Below are positions 1 through 7,537 of a stretch of DNA of 35,889 nucleotides, piece by piece (positions within the stretch are counted from its first letter, which is position 1; the number at the start of each line of letters is the position of its first letter). The notes beneath the pieces are model-generated. The model did no database searches. It was not told the origin of the DNA and saw only the letters and a list, made by a program, of their open reading frames with translations. The stretch is from an uncultured Eggerthellaceae bacterium (GTDB taxonomy: Bacteria; Actinomycetota; Coriobacteriia; Coriobacteriales; Eggerthellaceae): NCBI GenBank assembly GCA_947650915.1, contig CANSWY010000015.1, positions 1 to 35,889 on the forward strand. The letters are read 5' to 3'. The translations under genes were made by a program, and so were the position numbers.

Positions 1-80
1 CACCTGGGGAGGCCTTTTGCACCTGGGAGGCCGTTTGCACCTGGGGGGCCTTTTGCACCTCTTTTGCACCTGGGGTTTTC
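1..80. repeat. Degenerate tandem repeat, 18-19 bp unit
   Basis: Units beginning CACCTGGGG and ending in TTTTG run in tandem at about 1-19, 20-37 and 38-55. A shortened unit lies at 56-66 and a degenerate one from 67. The unit is nearly the same as the 19-bp tandem repeat at 26841-26953, which extends from the tip of a palindromic element. By analogy this is probably the right-hand tail of another such element lying just outside the window. That link is an inference; the repetition itself is plain in the sequence. Confidence 0.8.
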
Positions 81-120
81 GTGGATTGGGGCGGTCCTTT
101 GTGTGCTGGGGGGGGGTTCC

Positions 121-402
121 ATGGCTGAAGCGGGTCTTGAGCGGCAGTTCGCAGGGCAGGCGCGCTTGGTGCGCCTGCTGCTCTGGCGGGTGGGAGACAG
201 CACGGATCTGGATGCGTGCATCCGCGCTGCCGTAGACGCGAACATGATCACCGCGGAAGACGCCGCCTTTCTCATGCGCTGCATGGATGCCGAAGAACGC
301 GCCCGTGATGCGGGCTATGAGGCGGCTCTCGCGGTGACGCCTGAGGACATCCGCCTTTTGCGCCGTTGTGCCGACAAGCTCAACCGCGCAGATTCCGCCT
401 GA
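121..402 (+). CDS. Small helical protein of unknown function
   Basis: A 93-residue reading frame starting at ATG 121, with the G-rich run just upstream as a possible ribosome binding site. The frame can be extended to 64, but that stretch is repeat-derived, so the ATG at 121 is preferred. The predicted protein is soluble, rich in Ala, Arg, Asp and Glu, with no signal peptide or membrane segment. Its pattern suggests several helices (for example around residues 8-24, 31-56 and 72-88). I recognise no family. High-GC codon use and acidic/basic balance are consistent with a real gene, but the long repeat directly upstream and the lack of a known family leave doubt. Confidence 0.5.
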   Translation: MAEAGLERQFAGQARLVRLLLWRVGDSTDLDACIRAAVDANMITAEDAAFLMRCMDAEERARDAGYEAALAVTPEDIRLLRRCADKLNRADSA

Positions 403-449
403 CGACGGGTGGCGCTGCTCTGATACCATTTCTCGCGCGGTCCTGATAA

Positions 450-459
450 GGATATGGTC
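450..459. promoter_or_regulatory. GGATATGGTC motif, copy 1
   Basis: This 10-mer occurs three times in the window, each time between genes and never inside one: here, at 1408-1417 and at 9540-9549. Here it lies about 70 bp upstream of the leucine-rich-repeat gene. It could be a regulator site, or an extended minus-10 element containing TATGGT. Confidence 0.35.
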
Positions 460-530
460 TAATAACGTGATGCTGCATTCATCTGTCACAAGCAACTATC
501 CAGTGCGAGAATTGAGGTGTGCGTGAGGCC

Positions 531-1208
531 ATGTTCAGTCTGATCCTGGAGCGCTATGAAGGGGCGGGGGAGGCGCACGTCGTGGTGTCCGAGGGCGTCA
601 CGCGCATCCTTGACAAGGCCTTCGCCGGCCATGATGAGATCCAATCCATCCAGCTGCCGGACACGCTCCTCTCCATCGGCGAGAGCGCGTTCTCTGGCTG
701 CACGGCCCTCAAAGAGACGCGCATCCCCGAATCCGTGTTCGAGGTGGGCGCGCGAGCGTTCCTGGGTTGTGCGGCCCTTGAGCGCGTGACGCTGCCGCAT
801 GATCTGTTCGAAGTGGGGAACGCCACGTTCACGCTCTGCACCAGCCTGCGCGAAGTGGAGGGCGGCGACTATGTCCACACAGTGGGCATCGGGGCCTTCC
901 GCAGCTGCAGCGCGCTTGTGGCGCTTCCGCTCATGGAGCACGTGAACATCATTGGACGCGATGCGCTGGCGGGGTGCTCGTCCATCCAAGAACTCACGCT
1001 GGCAGAGGCGGTCATCTCCATCGGGCGCGAGGCGTTCAAGTGCTGCCATCGGCTCCAGCAGGTGAAGCTGCCGGTGTATGTGGAGGAGCTGGGGGATGAC
1101 CTGTTCGCGGCGTGCGGGTCGCTCGAACGCATCGAAGGCCTGACGTCCCGCCTGGCAGAGGATTTCCCCAACGCCTTCCCGGCCCGCTTCCTCGAACCCC
1201 CTTCGTAG
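531..1208 (+). CDS. BspA-type leucine-rich-repeat protein
   Basis: A 225-residue protein made almost entirely of about seven repeats of roughly 23 residues. The repeats follow the LRR_5 pattern (I..AF.GC..L....LP..V..IG), visible for example as SAFSGCTALKE, AFLGCAALERV, AFRSCSAL and DLFAACGSLER. Such repeats form a curved solenoid and usually mediate protein or surface contacts. Secreted relatives are adhesins, but no signal peptide or cell-wall anchor is present, so this one is probably cytoplasmic or exported by an unseen route. GTG 519 in the same frame is an alternative start; ATG 531 was chosen because GAGG at 514-517 is better placed for it. The partner and role cannot be read from the sequence. 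The gene stands alone, with REP-like hairpins immediately downstream. Confidence 0.8.
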   Translation: MFSLILERYEGAGEAHVVVSEGVTRILDKAFAGHDEIQSIQLPDTLLSIGESAFSGCTALKETRIPESVFEVGARAFLGCAALERVTLPHDLFEVGNATFTLCTSLREVEGGDYVHTVGIGAFRSCSALVALPLMEHVNIIGRDALAGCSSIQELTLAEAVISIGREAFKCCHRLQQVKLPVYVEELGDDLFAACGSLERIEGLTSRLAEDFPNAFPARFLEPPS

Positions 1209-1210
1209 GA

Positions 1211-1352
1211 AACGTCTTCGTAGCGCAGGCTTCAGCCTGCGACGGACAAAGGCTGAAGCCTTTGCTACGGTCCTCCTGTTCCGCAGGCTCTCCCGTTCCG
1301 TGGACCCTCTCGTTCTTTGAACGTCTTCGTAGCGCAGGCTTCAGCCTGCGAC
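1211..1352. repeat. REP-like hairpin cluster (GTAG plus GCAGGCTTCAGCCTGC)
   Basis: Two identical 33-bp copies lie at 1211-1243 and 1320-1352. Each contains GTAG followed closely by the hairpin GCAGGCTTCAGCCTGC. A third, variant copy lies inverted at 1247-1269 (AAAGGCTGAAGCCTTT then GCTACG). Copies one and three together form a larger inverted repeat, as in bacterial interspersed mosaic elements. A 5' GTAG next to an imperfect hairpin is the known layout of REP sequences recognised by RAYT transposases. Lying after the leucine-rich-repeat gene, the hairpins may also stop transcription. The interval 1353-1564 otherwise holds only A/T-rich promoter-like sequence. Confidence 0.8.
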
Positions 1353-1407
1353 CTCAACCTGCATCCCCTCGATCCTGCACTCTCTCCATCGGTGCCGCTC
1401 AACTATT

Positions 1408-1425
1408 GGATATGGTCCATCATAT
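1408..1425. promoter_or_regulatory. GGATATGGTC motif, copy 2, with ATATG-N6-CATAT dyad
   Basis: The shared 10-mer at 1408-1417 here overlaps a perfect inverted repeat, ATATG at 1410-1414 and CATAT at 1421-1425. It lies upstream of the ABC importer operon in an A/T-rich patch that stands out from the surrounding high-GC sequence. A dyad of this spacing is typical of a dimeric repressor or activator site. The regulator is unknown. Confidence 0.4.
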
Positions 1426-1448
1426 AGAAGACCACTTACTCTATTGGA

Positions 1449-1454
1449 TATAAT
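1449..1454 (+). promoter_or_regulatory. Candidate minus-10 element TATAAT
   Basis: A consensus TATAAT in an A/T-rich stretch 111 bp upstream of the first permease gene. No convincing minus-35 hexamer is present at 16-18 bp, so an activator would be expected. The dyad at 1408-1425 lies about 25-40 bp further upstream. Confidence 0.4.
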
Positions 1455-1564
1455 CCTATACTTGTGCTATGGTCGCGCACGGCGAATGAGCCGAACCGAA
1501 CGAAGGAGATGGACCTGAGCGATGGCTGCCCTCGCAAACGGACAGGGAAGGAGCGTGGTCTGAC

Positions 1565-2608
1565 GTGCCGCTCGCATCCCAGAATGAGCGCACCCAAGAT
1601 CAGCGCACCATCTTCCAATATGTGCAATTCGCCAACGGGAAGGAGGTCTTGAAGCTGGCGGCTCCCTTGGTGGTCATTGCGCTGGCCTTCATCCAGGACG
1701 CGGCCATGCCGGCGGTGTACCCGGAAGGCTACGTTGAGGCGCGCTATCCGGCCTTCCTCATGATCTCCCTCGTGGTCTACCTCCTCTTCGCCGCGCTCTC
1801 CGTCTGGTTCAAACCGGTGCGCGCGAAGGTCATCCATTTCTGGGGACTTCTGATCGTGGCCTACGGCTTGCTCATGGCCTACAACTACAACACGGTGAAG
1901 ACGGGCAACCTCCTGCTTCCCGTCATGCCCAGTCCCGACGCCATCTTGAACGGCTTCTTCGAAGACGTGGGCGGAGCGGCCAGCGGCGCCACGGGCGGGC
2001 TCTTCTTCCATTTCATGGGTTCGTTCTCGCTGTTGCTGCAAGGCGTGGCGCTCGGTTTCGTGGCGGGCATGATCTACGGCACGCTCATGGGCTATAGCCG
2101 CTTCTGGAACTACTGGCTCCAGCCCATCATCAAGATCATCGGCCCGGTGCCCAGCACCGCATGGATGGCCATCGCCATGGTGCTGGCGCCCTCCAGCCAC
2201 ACCGCATCTGTGTTCCTGGTGTCTCTCACCACCTGGTTCCCGCTTTCCGTGAACCTCTCCGGGGGCATCCGCGGCGTGCCGAAGGCCTTCATTGAACGCG
2301 CGGAGACCATGGGCGCGAGCCCCTTCTACATCATCCGTCACGTCATCTACCCGGCCGTGCTGCCGAACATCTTCACCGGGCTCTTCATGGGACTCTGCTT
2401 TTCTCTGACGGCGCTCGTCACCGCAGAGGCGCTGGGCGTCGAGGCGGGGCTGGGGTGGGTCATCAACCATGCGCAGGGCTGGAACGAATTCGATCTGATC
2501 TTCTCCAGCGTGATCGTCTTCATCCTGATGGCGTTCGTGCTGCTCACCATCCTGTTCAAAGTGCAGAAGCATTGCATGAAGTGGTCGAAAGGAGCGATCC
2601 AGTGGTAG
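1565..2608 (+). CDS. NitT/TauT-family ABC transporter permease (A)
   Basis: A 347-residue integral membrane subunit of an ABC importer of the nitrate/sulfonate/taurine type. Hydrophobic segments lie near residues 30-47, 63-81, 90-106, 148-172, 212-230, 268-290 and 310-331. The cytoplasmic EAA loop that docks on the ATPase is at about 244-267 (ERAETMGAS...YP). Family members are usually near 250-270 residues; the extra 100 or so here are an N-terminal part with about three more membrane segments, also seen in the second permease. GTG 1565 is chosen because AAGGAG at 1548-1553 sits 11 bases upstream. It is first in the order permease-ATPase-permease-binding protein. The substrate cannot be inferred. 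Confidence 0.9.
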   Translation: MPLASQNERTQDQRTIFQYVQFANGKEVLKLAAPLVVIALAFIQDAAMPAVYPEGYVEARYPAFLMISLVVYLLFAALSVWFKPVRAKVIHFWGLLIVAYGLLMAYNYNTVKTGNLLLPVMPSPDAILNGFFEDVGGAASGATGGLFFHFMGSFSLLLQGVALGFVAGMIYGTLMGYSRFWNYWLQPIIKIIGPVPSTAWMAIAMVLAPSSHTASVFLVSLTTWFPLSVNLSGGIRGVPKAFIERAETMGASPFYIIRHVIYPAVLPNIFTGLFMGLCFSLTALVTAEALGVEAGLGWVINHAQGWNEFDLIFSSVIVFILMAFVLLTILFKVQKHCMKWSKGAIQW

Positions 2609-3366
2609 CGGGCAACCATCAGCTGATCGCGGCTCACGTTTCGCGTTGGTTCACCGGCGAGGACGGCGTCAAGCTGTTGGCGCTGGATGATTTCAACCTG
2701 GAAGTGAACCAGGGCGAAGTGGTGGCCTTGATCGGGCCGTCCGGCTGCGGCAAGTCCACGTTCCTGCGCCTGGTGGCGGGGCTGGACGAGATGCAGGAGG
2801 GGACCCTCACCTATGACGGCGATCCCATCACCGCCCCCAGCCCCAACCGTGGCTTCGTCTTCCAGCAGGCGAACCTCTATCCGTGGCTCACGGTGGAGAA
2901 GATCGTGGCGTTCGGGCTGAAGGCCAACAATGAATACCAGGAGAAGAAGCTCCGCGTCCAGGAGATGATCGATCTCATGGGGCTTTCCGGCTTCGAGAAG
3001 TCCTACCCCCATCAGATATCAGGCGGCATGGCGGCGCGCGTGGCCATCGCCCAGACGCTGGTCATGGATCCGGAGGTCATCCTGTTGGACGAGCCGCTCT
3101 CCGCGCTGGACGCGTTCACGCGCGCGGTCATCCAAGATGAGATCTTGAAGATGGTGGACCGTTTCCATCCCATCGTGCTGCTGGTCACCCATGACATCGA
3201 AGAGGCGGTGTACCTGAGCGACCGCGTGATCGTGCTCTCGCCGCGCCCGGGCACGAACATCGCTGACATCCCGGTGGACCTTCCGCATCCGCGCGACCGC
3301 ATCTCTCCGGAGTTCATCGCCAAGCGCCACGAGGTCCTGGACGCGCTCAACTTCGAGGAAGCCTGA
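2602..3366 (+). CDS. NitT/TauT-family ABC transporter ATP-binding protein
   Basis: A 254-residue nucleotide-binding subunit energising the two neighbouring permeases on the cytoplasmic side. Motifs are in order: Walker A GPSGCGKST (45-53), Q-loop Gln88, signature ISGGM (139-143), Walker B VILLDEP (159-165), D-loop SALD and switch His197 in VTHD. The text after the signature reads AARVAIAQTL, where relatives usually have an RQRVALARAL-like sequence, a mild deviation. The start is GTG 2602: AAGGAG at 2589-2594 is 7 bases away, and the start overlaps the end of the permease gene by 7 bases, implying coupled translation. The frame is open further upstream, but only inside the permease gene. Confidence 0.93.
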   Translation: MVAGNHQLIAAHVSRWFTGEDGVKLLALDDFNLEVNQGEVVALIGPSGCGKSTFLRLVAGLDEMQEGTLTYDGDPITAPSPNRGFVFQQANLYPWLTVEKIVAFGLKANNEYQEKKLRVQEMIDLMGLSGFEKSYPHQISGGMAARVAIAQTLVMDPEVILLDEPLSALDAFTRAVIQDEILKMVDRFHPIVLLVTHDIEEAVYLSDRVIVLSPRPGTNIADIPVDLPHPRDRISPEFIAKRHEVLDALNFEEA

Positions 3367-3379
3367 GGATGGGGCGTCC

Positions 3380-4375
3380 ATGACCGAACAGCGTCCCCAA
3401 AAAGAGCCGATCATCAGCCGCGCCAGCCTGCGCGAGGTGGGCCGTATGCTCATCCCGTTCGCGGCCATGCTCTTGGACTATGTGGTGCACGCGGCCCTTC
3501 CGAACGTCTATCCGGAAACCTACACGCCCAAATACTGGGCACCGTGCCTCCTTGTCTGCATGGCCGTTTGGGCCGTCGTCTTCGTGGCGTCCTTGGCCAT
3601 CCGGCCGGTGCGCAAGAAAGCCTGCCGCCTTGCGTGGTTCATCGCGTTCATCTTCGTGCTCTTCGAGGCGTGGGATGTCGCCACGCTGAAGACGGGCACG
3701 CTGAAGCTGCCGTTCATCCCCAGTCCCGACAAGATCATCGAGCAGTTCATCGCGAACTGGGGCAACATCGTGAACGCCACGGTGGCGTCCTTGTCTTTGC
3801 TGGCTCAAGGGCTCGCGGTGGGCCTCGTCATCGGGTTCGCCTCGGGCGTGCTCTGCGGGTGCTCGGCCATCGCGAACTACTGGGTGTCCCCGCTGCTCAA
3901 GATCGTGGGACCGGTGCCCGGCCTCATCTGGCTGCCCATCTTCGTGATCGCGTTCCAGTCAAGCTACGCGGGGTCTCTGGCCGCCATTGTGCTGGCCGTC
4001 TGGTTCCCCATGACGCTCATCTTGTCCAACGCCATCAAGAACACGGACATCGGGCTGATCGAGCGCGCGGAGACGCTGGGCGCATCCAAGGCCCATATCG
4101 TGGTGCATGTGATGATCCCGAACGCGGTCCCCGCGCTGGCGGACGCGCTGTTCATGTCCCTGTCCGGCTCATTCGGCGCGCTGGCCGCTGCTGAGCTCTG
4201 TGGCGTCGGCACGGGGCTTGCCCTGGCCGTGCGCATGATGGGAACCATCGCGAACTTCGGCGTGGTGTTCGCCTACGTCTTCGCGATGATCCTGATCTTC
4301 TCGACGCTGACGGCGATCATGTTCGCCGTGCGTAACTGGCTCCTGCGTTGGCAGAAGGGGCTGGTCCGCTGGTGA
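3380..4375 (+). CDS. NitT/TauT-family ABC transporter permease (B)
   Basis: A 331-residue membrane permease homologous to permease A, with the same N-terminal extension of roughly three membrane segments. Its EAA loop is at about 228-247 (ERAETLGAS...MIP). The conserved phrases PSPD, KIVGPVP and VWFP recur in both permeases, so the pair probably arose by duplication and forms a heterodimer, whereas most NitT/TauT importers use one permease twice. It follows the ATPase gene after 13 bases and precedes the binding-protein gene. Several polar or Cys positions in the pore half (for example Cys159 and Cys161) differ from permease A. The substrate is unknown. Confidence 0.9.
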   Translation: MTEQRPQKEPIISRASLREVGRMLIPFAAMLLDYVVHAALPNVYPETYTPKYWAPCLLVCMAVWAVVFVASLAIRPVRKKACRLAWFIAFIFVLFEAWDVATLKTGTLKLPFIPSPDKIIEQFIANWGNIVNATVASLSLLAQGLAVGLVIGFASGVLCGCSAIANYWVSPLLKIVGPVPGLIWLPIFVIAFQSSYAGSLAAIVLAVWFPMTLILSNAIKNTDIGLIERAETLGASKAHIVVHVMIPNAVPALADALFMSLSGSFGALAAAELCGVGTGLALAVRMMGTIANFGVVFAYVFAMILIFSTLTAIMFAVRNWLLRWQKGLVRW

Positions 4376-4465
4376 TACCAGCGGGTGCGCGGTGAAGGGG
4401 AGCGCCGTGCGGTATCCGTCAGGGCCGGATGCAGGGTGCATCCGGCAGATGAGAAAGAGGGAAGC

Positions 4466-5626
4466 ATGAAAGAAGCGAAGAAGATGAGCATGAGCCGCCG
4501 CACCTTCACGAAGGCGGCGGGCGCGGCGGTGGCAGCGGGCGCCATGGCCGTGGCGGGCACCGCTTGCTCCAGCGGGTCAGAGGCCTCTTCTGCCTCCAGC
4601 GCGTCCGGCAGCGCTGCTGCTGAGAGCGCGGATGGCCTCACGCCGCTCACCATCGGCTACTGGGGCGGCAGCCCGTGCGAGCTGCCCATGTACGTGGCGC
4701 TGGAGCAGGGCTACTGGCAGCAGGCCGGCATCGAACCCAACATCACGCTCATCACCCAGGATGTGTCCATCCTGCTGGCGAACGAAAAGATCGACGTATT
4801 CGAATCCACCCCTGGCGACTTCCCGGCCATCTATCAGGGCATGCCGCTGAAGCACATCGACACCATCCACGTGGGTTGCTGGTCGGGCGTCACCAACAAC
4901 CCTGAGATCAAGAACTGCGCGGACCTCACGGGCAAGCGCGTGGGCACCACCATGATGAACGGTCCGGCCTACACTGAATGCATGGCCCTTTGCGGCCGTC
5001 AAGGCGGTGACCCGTCCCAGATCCAGTGGATCGCCTACACCGGAGCCACCATCGAGGCCGCGCTCATGAACGGTGAGATCGACGCTGCTTGCGGCTCTGA
5101 CGCCATCACCTATCCCATCCGCTACAACCATCAGGATGACGTGAACTTCTTCTACACTTCCGCTGATGAGTTGGGCGATTACTACTGCTGCTTCGTGGGC
5201 GTGAACGCGAACACGCTGGAGAAGGATCCGTCCGTGGGCGACAAGATCGCCACCGCCATGGCGCTGGCCGATGACTACATTCGCGCCAATGAGGTGGGAG
5301 CCGCGGACGAATCCATGGAGCAGGGCTACATGGATTCTGAATACCCTGAGATCCAGCGCGGTCTCACGAAGAACTATCTCTTCGGCCATGGCAACAAGGA
5401 TGACTTTGAGCGCTCCATCAAGGAGCGTTGGCGCGAATTGTACGACGCGGGCCTGCTGACCGAGGCTCCGGCGAACGCCTCTGACGAAGAGATCGATGCG
5501 TATCTGGACGGTCTGGTGGAGATGGTGGCTCGTTGGCATGGCGATGCGCCGGGCGCTGAGCCCACTGCGGATCATGACGGCGTGGTCGTGGAGCTTGAGC
5601 AGCGCGGCCCGGCATATATCATCTAA
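4466..5626 (+). CDS. Tat-exported NitT/TauT-type substrate-binding protein
   Basis: A 386-residue extracytoplasmic binding protein. The N-terminus has a twin-arginine motif, SRRTFTK (Arg11-Arg12), a hydrophobic stretch and then AVAGTAC with Cys34. This suggests Tat export and lipid attachment, although Gly at minus 3 makes the lipobox non-canonical. A Ser/Ala-rich linker follows to about residue 55. The mature part begins with LTIGYWGG and continues as in SsuA/THI5/NMT1-like proteins (DVFESTPGDFPAIYQG, LTGKRVG, GEIDAACGSDA). Cysteines are unusually frequent (CMALCGR, YYCCF). Tat export suggests folding or cofactor loading before secretion; that is an inference. ATG 4466 follows AGAGGGAAG. Its ligand is not evident. 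Confidence 0.9.
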   Translation: MKEAKKMSMSRRTFTKAAGAAVAAGAMAVAGTACSSGSEASSASSASGSAAAESADGLTPLTIGYWGGSPCELPMYVALEQGYWQQAGIEPNITLITQDVSILLANEKIDVFESTPGDFPAIYQGMPLKHIDTIHVGCWSGVTNNPEIKNCADLTGKRVGTTMMNGPAYTECMALCGRQGGDPSQIQWIAYTGATIEAALMNGEIDAACGSDAITYPIRYNHQDDVNFFYTSADELGDYYCCFVGVNANTLEKDPSVGDKIATAMALADDYIRANEVGAADESMEQGYMDSEYPEIQRGLTKNYLFGHGNKDDFERSIKERWRELYDAGLLTEAPANASDEEIDAYLDGLVEMVARWHGDAPGAEPTADHDGVVVELEQRGPAYII

Positions 5627-5656
5627 AGGAACCGAGGGCAGCAGAGAGGTGAGCGC

Positions 5657-6864
5657 ATGCGCCAGCTGATCTTCCATAGCATCCGCATGAGGAAGGTGCA
5701 ATCCGCCTCCATCCTCGTCTCCATCGCGCTCTCTGCAGCGCTCTTTCTCGTCCTGGGTGGCATCTACAGAGGTGTCACCCAGGGCATCAGTTTGTCTGCG
5801 GAGCGCAACGGCGCGGATCTTCTGGTGGTGCCCGCCGATGCGCGTTCGTATCTTGATGAGGGAGAGCTGCTCTACACCGGCGTACCGGTGCCCATGTACA
5901 TGGACAAGGATGTCATGGACGCCATCCGTGGGCTTGAGGGGGTGGAGCGCGCAACAGCGCAGTTCTTCAGTCAGACGCTCAACGCCTCCTGTTGCTGGCC
6001 ACGGACGAGACGCGCTTGGTGGGCATCAATTTGGATGATGACTTCATCGTCTCCCCGCTCCTGCCGGATGGCTTCGGCGGCCAGCTGGCAGACGATGAGG
6101 TCATCGTGGGAAGCCAGGTGGACGGCATCGTTGACGGGGTGCTGCACATCTACGGAAAGCCCTACCGGGTGGCGGCCACCATGGCCGAGTCCGGGGGAGA
6201 TCTGGACCACTCCATCATCATGGACATGGACGTTGCGCGCCAGGTGTCCGCAGAGACGGACGGCTTCGACAGCACTTGGGAGAAGTATGGTGCGCCGGAA
6301 GGCCTCATCAGCGCCATCATGGTGGACGCCACGGATGATCCTGAGTCCTACGAGAAGCTCAAGATCAAGCTGAACCTGACGGATGGCGTGGCCTACGTGG
6401 AGAACGCGGAGACGGCGGAGCGCACGCAAGACCAGATGCGCTCCGTGTTCCTGCTCTTGGCGGGAGCAGCCGTCCTGATGTTGGCCGTCACCGTGCTGCA
6501 GCTCTTCGCGCGGTTCTATTCATGCGTGTGGGACCGCAAGAGCGAACTGGCGCTCTACCGCGCCATCGGTGCCAGCCAACGCGAGATCCGTGGCCTCATC
6601 GGCGGCGAAGTGGCGTTGCTGGCGGGCGGGGGCGTCATCGTGGGCATCGTGGTCGGCTTCATCCTTTACCGGGCGCTCTTGGGCGTGCTCGCCGATTCGT
6701 TGGCGTTCCCCTTCGTGTCCGTGGGCGCGGCGGGCATGACGCTCCTCATCGCAGGGATCATCGTGCTCATCGCCGTGCTCTCGTTTCTGTCCATCATCTG
6801 GCCGCTTCGGCAGGTGGGCCGTTTGGATCCCTCGCTTGCCATGCAACAGGGGGATATCGACTGA
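5657..6864 (+). pseudogene. FtsX/MacB-like ABC permease, frameshifted near 5995
   Basis: An FtsX-like permease whose reading frame is broken. From ATG 5657 the protein runs through a first membrane segment (about residues 18-38) and a periplasmic domain to TLNASCC. It then leaves frame and would end at 6373. The continuation LATDETRLVGINLDDD and the three C-terminal membrane segments are intact in another frame from about 5992 to 6864. Adding one base near 5995-5997 restores a protein of about 402 residues. Proteins of this kind work with LolD/FtsE-type ATPases in lipid or lipoprotein handling rather than import. The downstream ATPase overlaps its stop by one base (ATGA). The break could be a genuine mutation, a sequencing error or, less likely, recoding. 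Confidence 0.85.
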
Positions 6865-7502
6865 TGACCATGCTCGAAGTGAAGGGGCTGGGGAAGTCCT
6901 ACGGTGACCAAACCATACTGGAGGGCATCTCCTTCACGGTGAGATCCGGTGAATCGGTGGCGTTCGTGTCGCCCTCTGGTTCGGGCAAATCGACGCTGCT
7001 CTCCATGTTGGGGCTGCTGCTCTCTTCCACCACGGGCACCGTGGTGGTGGATGGCCAGGACACGGATGATCTGGATGACCAGCAGCTCTCGGCGCTTCGG
7101 CGCAACGTCTTCGGGTTCGTGTTCCAGCATACGCAGCTGGTGGGCAGCCTGCGCGCGGTGGAGAACGTGGAGGCGCCAGCGCTCTTCGCGAAGGATCTGC
7201 CGTTCAACGTGCGCGAGCGGGCAGAGGGGTTGCTCAGGAGCGTAGGGCTGGGGGAGCGGTTGGAGCATTATCCGTTCCAGCTCTCCATCGGGCAGAAGCG
7301 CCGCGTGGCCTTGGCCCGCGCCCTCATGATGGACCCGCCAGTCATCATCGCGGACGAGCCCACGAACGATCTGGATGCGAAAAGCGCCCAGAGCGTGGCG
7401 GATCAGCTGTTCGCGCGCGTGGAGGAGGGCGGCATCCTCTTGTTCGCCACTCATGACGCGAACCTGGCCACCCGCGCCACCCGCGTCATGCACCTGAAGT
7501 GA
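6864..7502 (+). CDS. LolD/FtsE-like ABC transporter ATP-binding protein
   Basis: A 212-residue ATPase of the MacB/LolD/FtsE group, partner of the preceding FtsX-like permease. Motifs: Walker A SPSGSGKST (36-44), Q-loop Gln88, signature LSIGQ (140-144), Walker B VIIADEP (160-166), and His197 in ATHD. The signature has Ile where the family consensus LSGGQ has Gly, while the Ser and the next Gly are kept. The first Walker A residue is Ser instead of Gly. ATG 6864 overlaps the permease stop (ATGA), with AGGGGG 11 bases upstream. Its own stop codon at 7500-7502 forms the first bases of an inverted repeat that brackets the transposase gene. Confidence 0.9.
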   Translation: MTMLEVKGLGKSYGDQTILEGISFTVRSGESVAFVSPSGSGKSTLLSMLGLLLSSTTGTVVVDGQDTDDLDDQQLSALRRNVFGFVFQHTQLVGSLRAVENVEAPALFAKDLPFNVRERAEGLLRSVGLGERLEHYPFQLSIGQKRRVALARALMMDPPVIIADEPTNDLDAKSAQSVADQLFARVEEGGILLFATHDANLATRATRVMHLK

Positions 7503-7525
7503 CGCAGGACGGGGATACTGTCACA
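7500..7525. repeat. Left inverted flanking repeat of the RAYT module (REP-like)
   Basis: This 26-bp segment matches the inverted segment at 8478-8503 at 23 of 26 positions. It contains GACGGGGATAC followed by GTCAC. In the other copy, GACGG and CCGTC can pair as a small hairpin. It begins exactly with the TGA stop codon of the upstream ATPase gene. Confidence 0.8.
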
Positions 7526-7537
7526 CGGGATCGAGGT

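Noticed and set aside
1522-1563. A 13-codon ORF just before the first permease, possible leader peptide
   Set aside because: It has no regulatory codon bias and no hairpin after it, and such short frames are common by chance. It could still be translated, but nothing supports a function.
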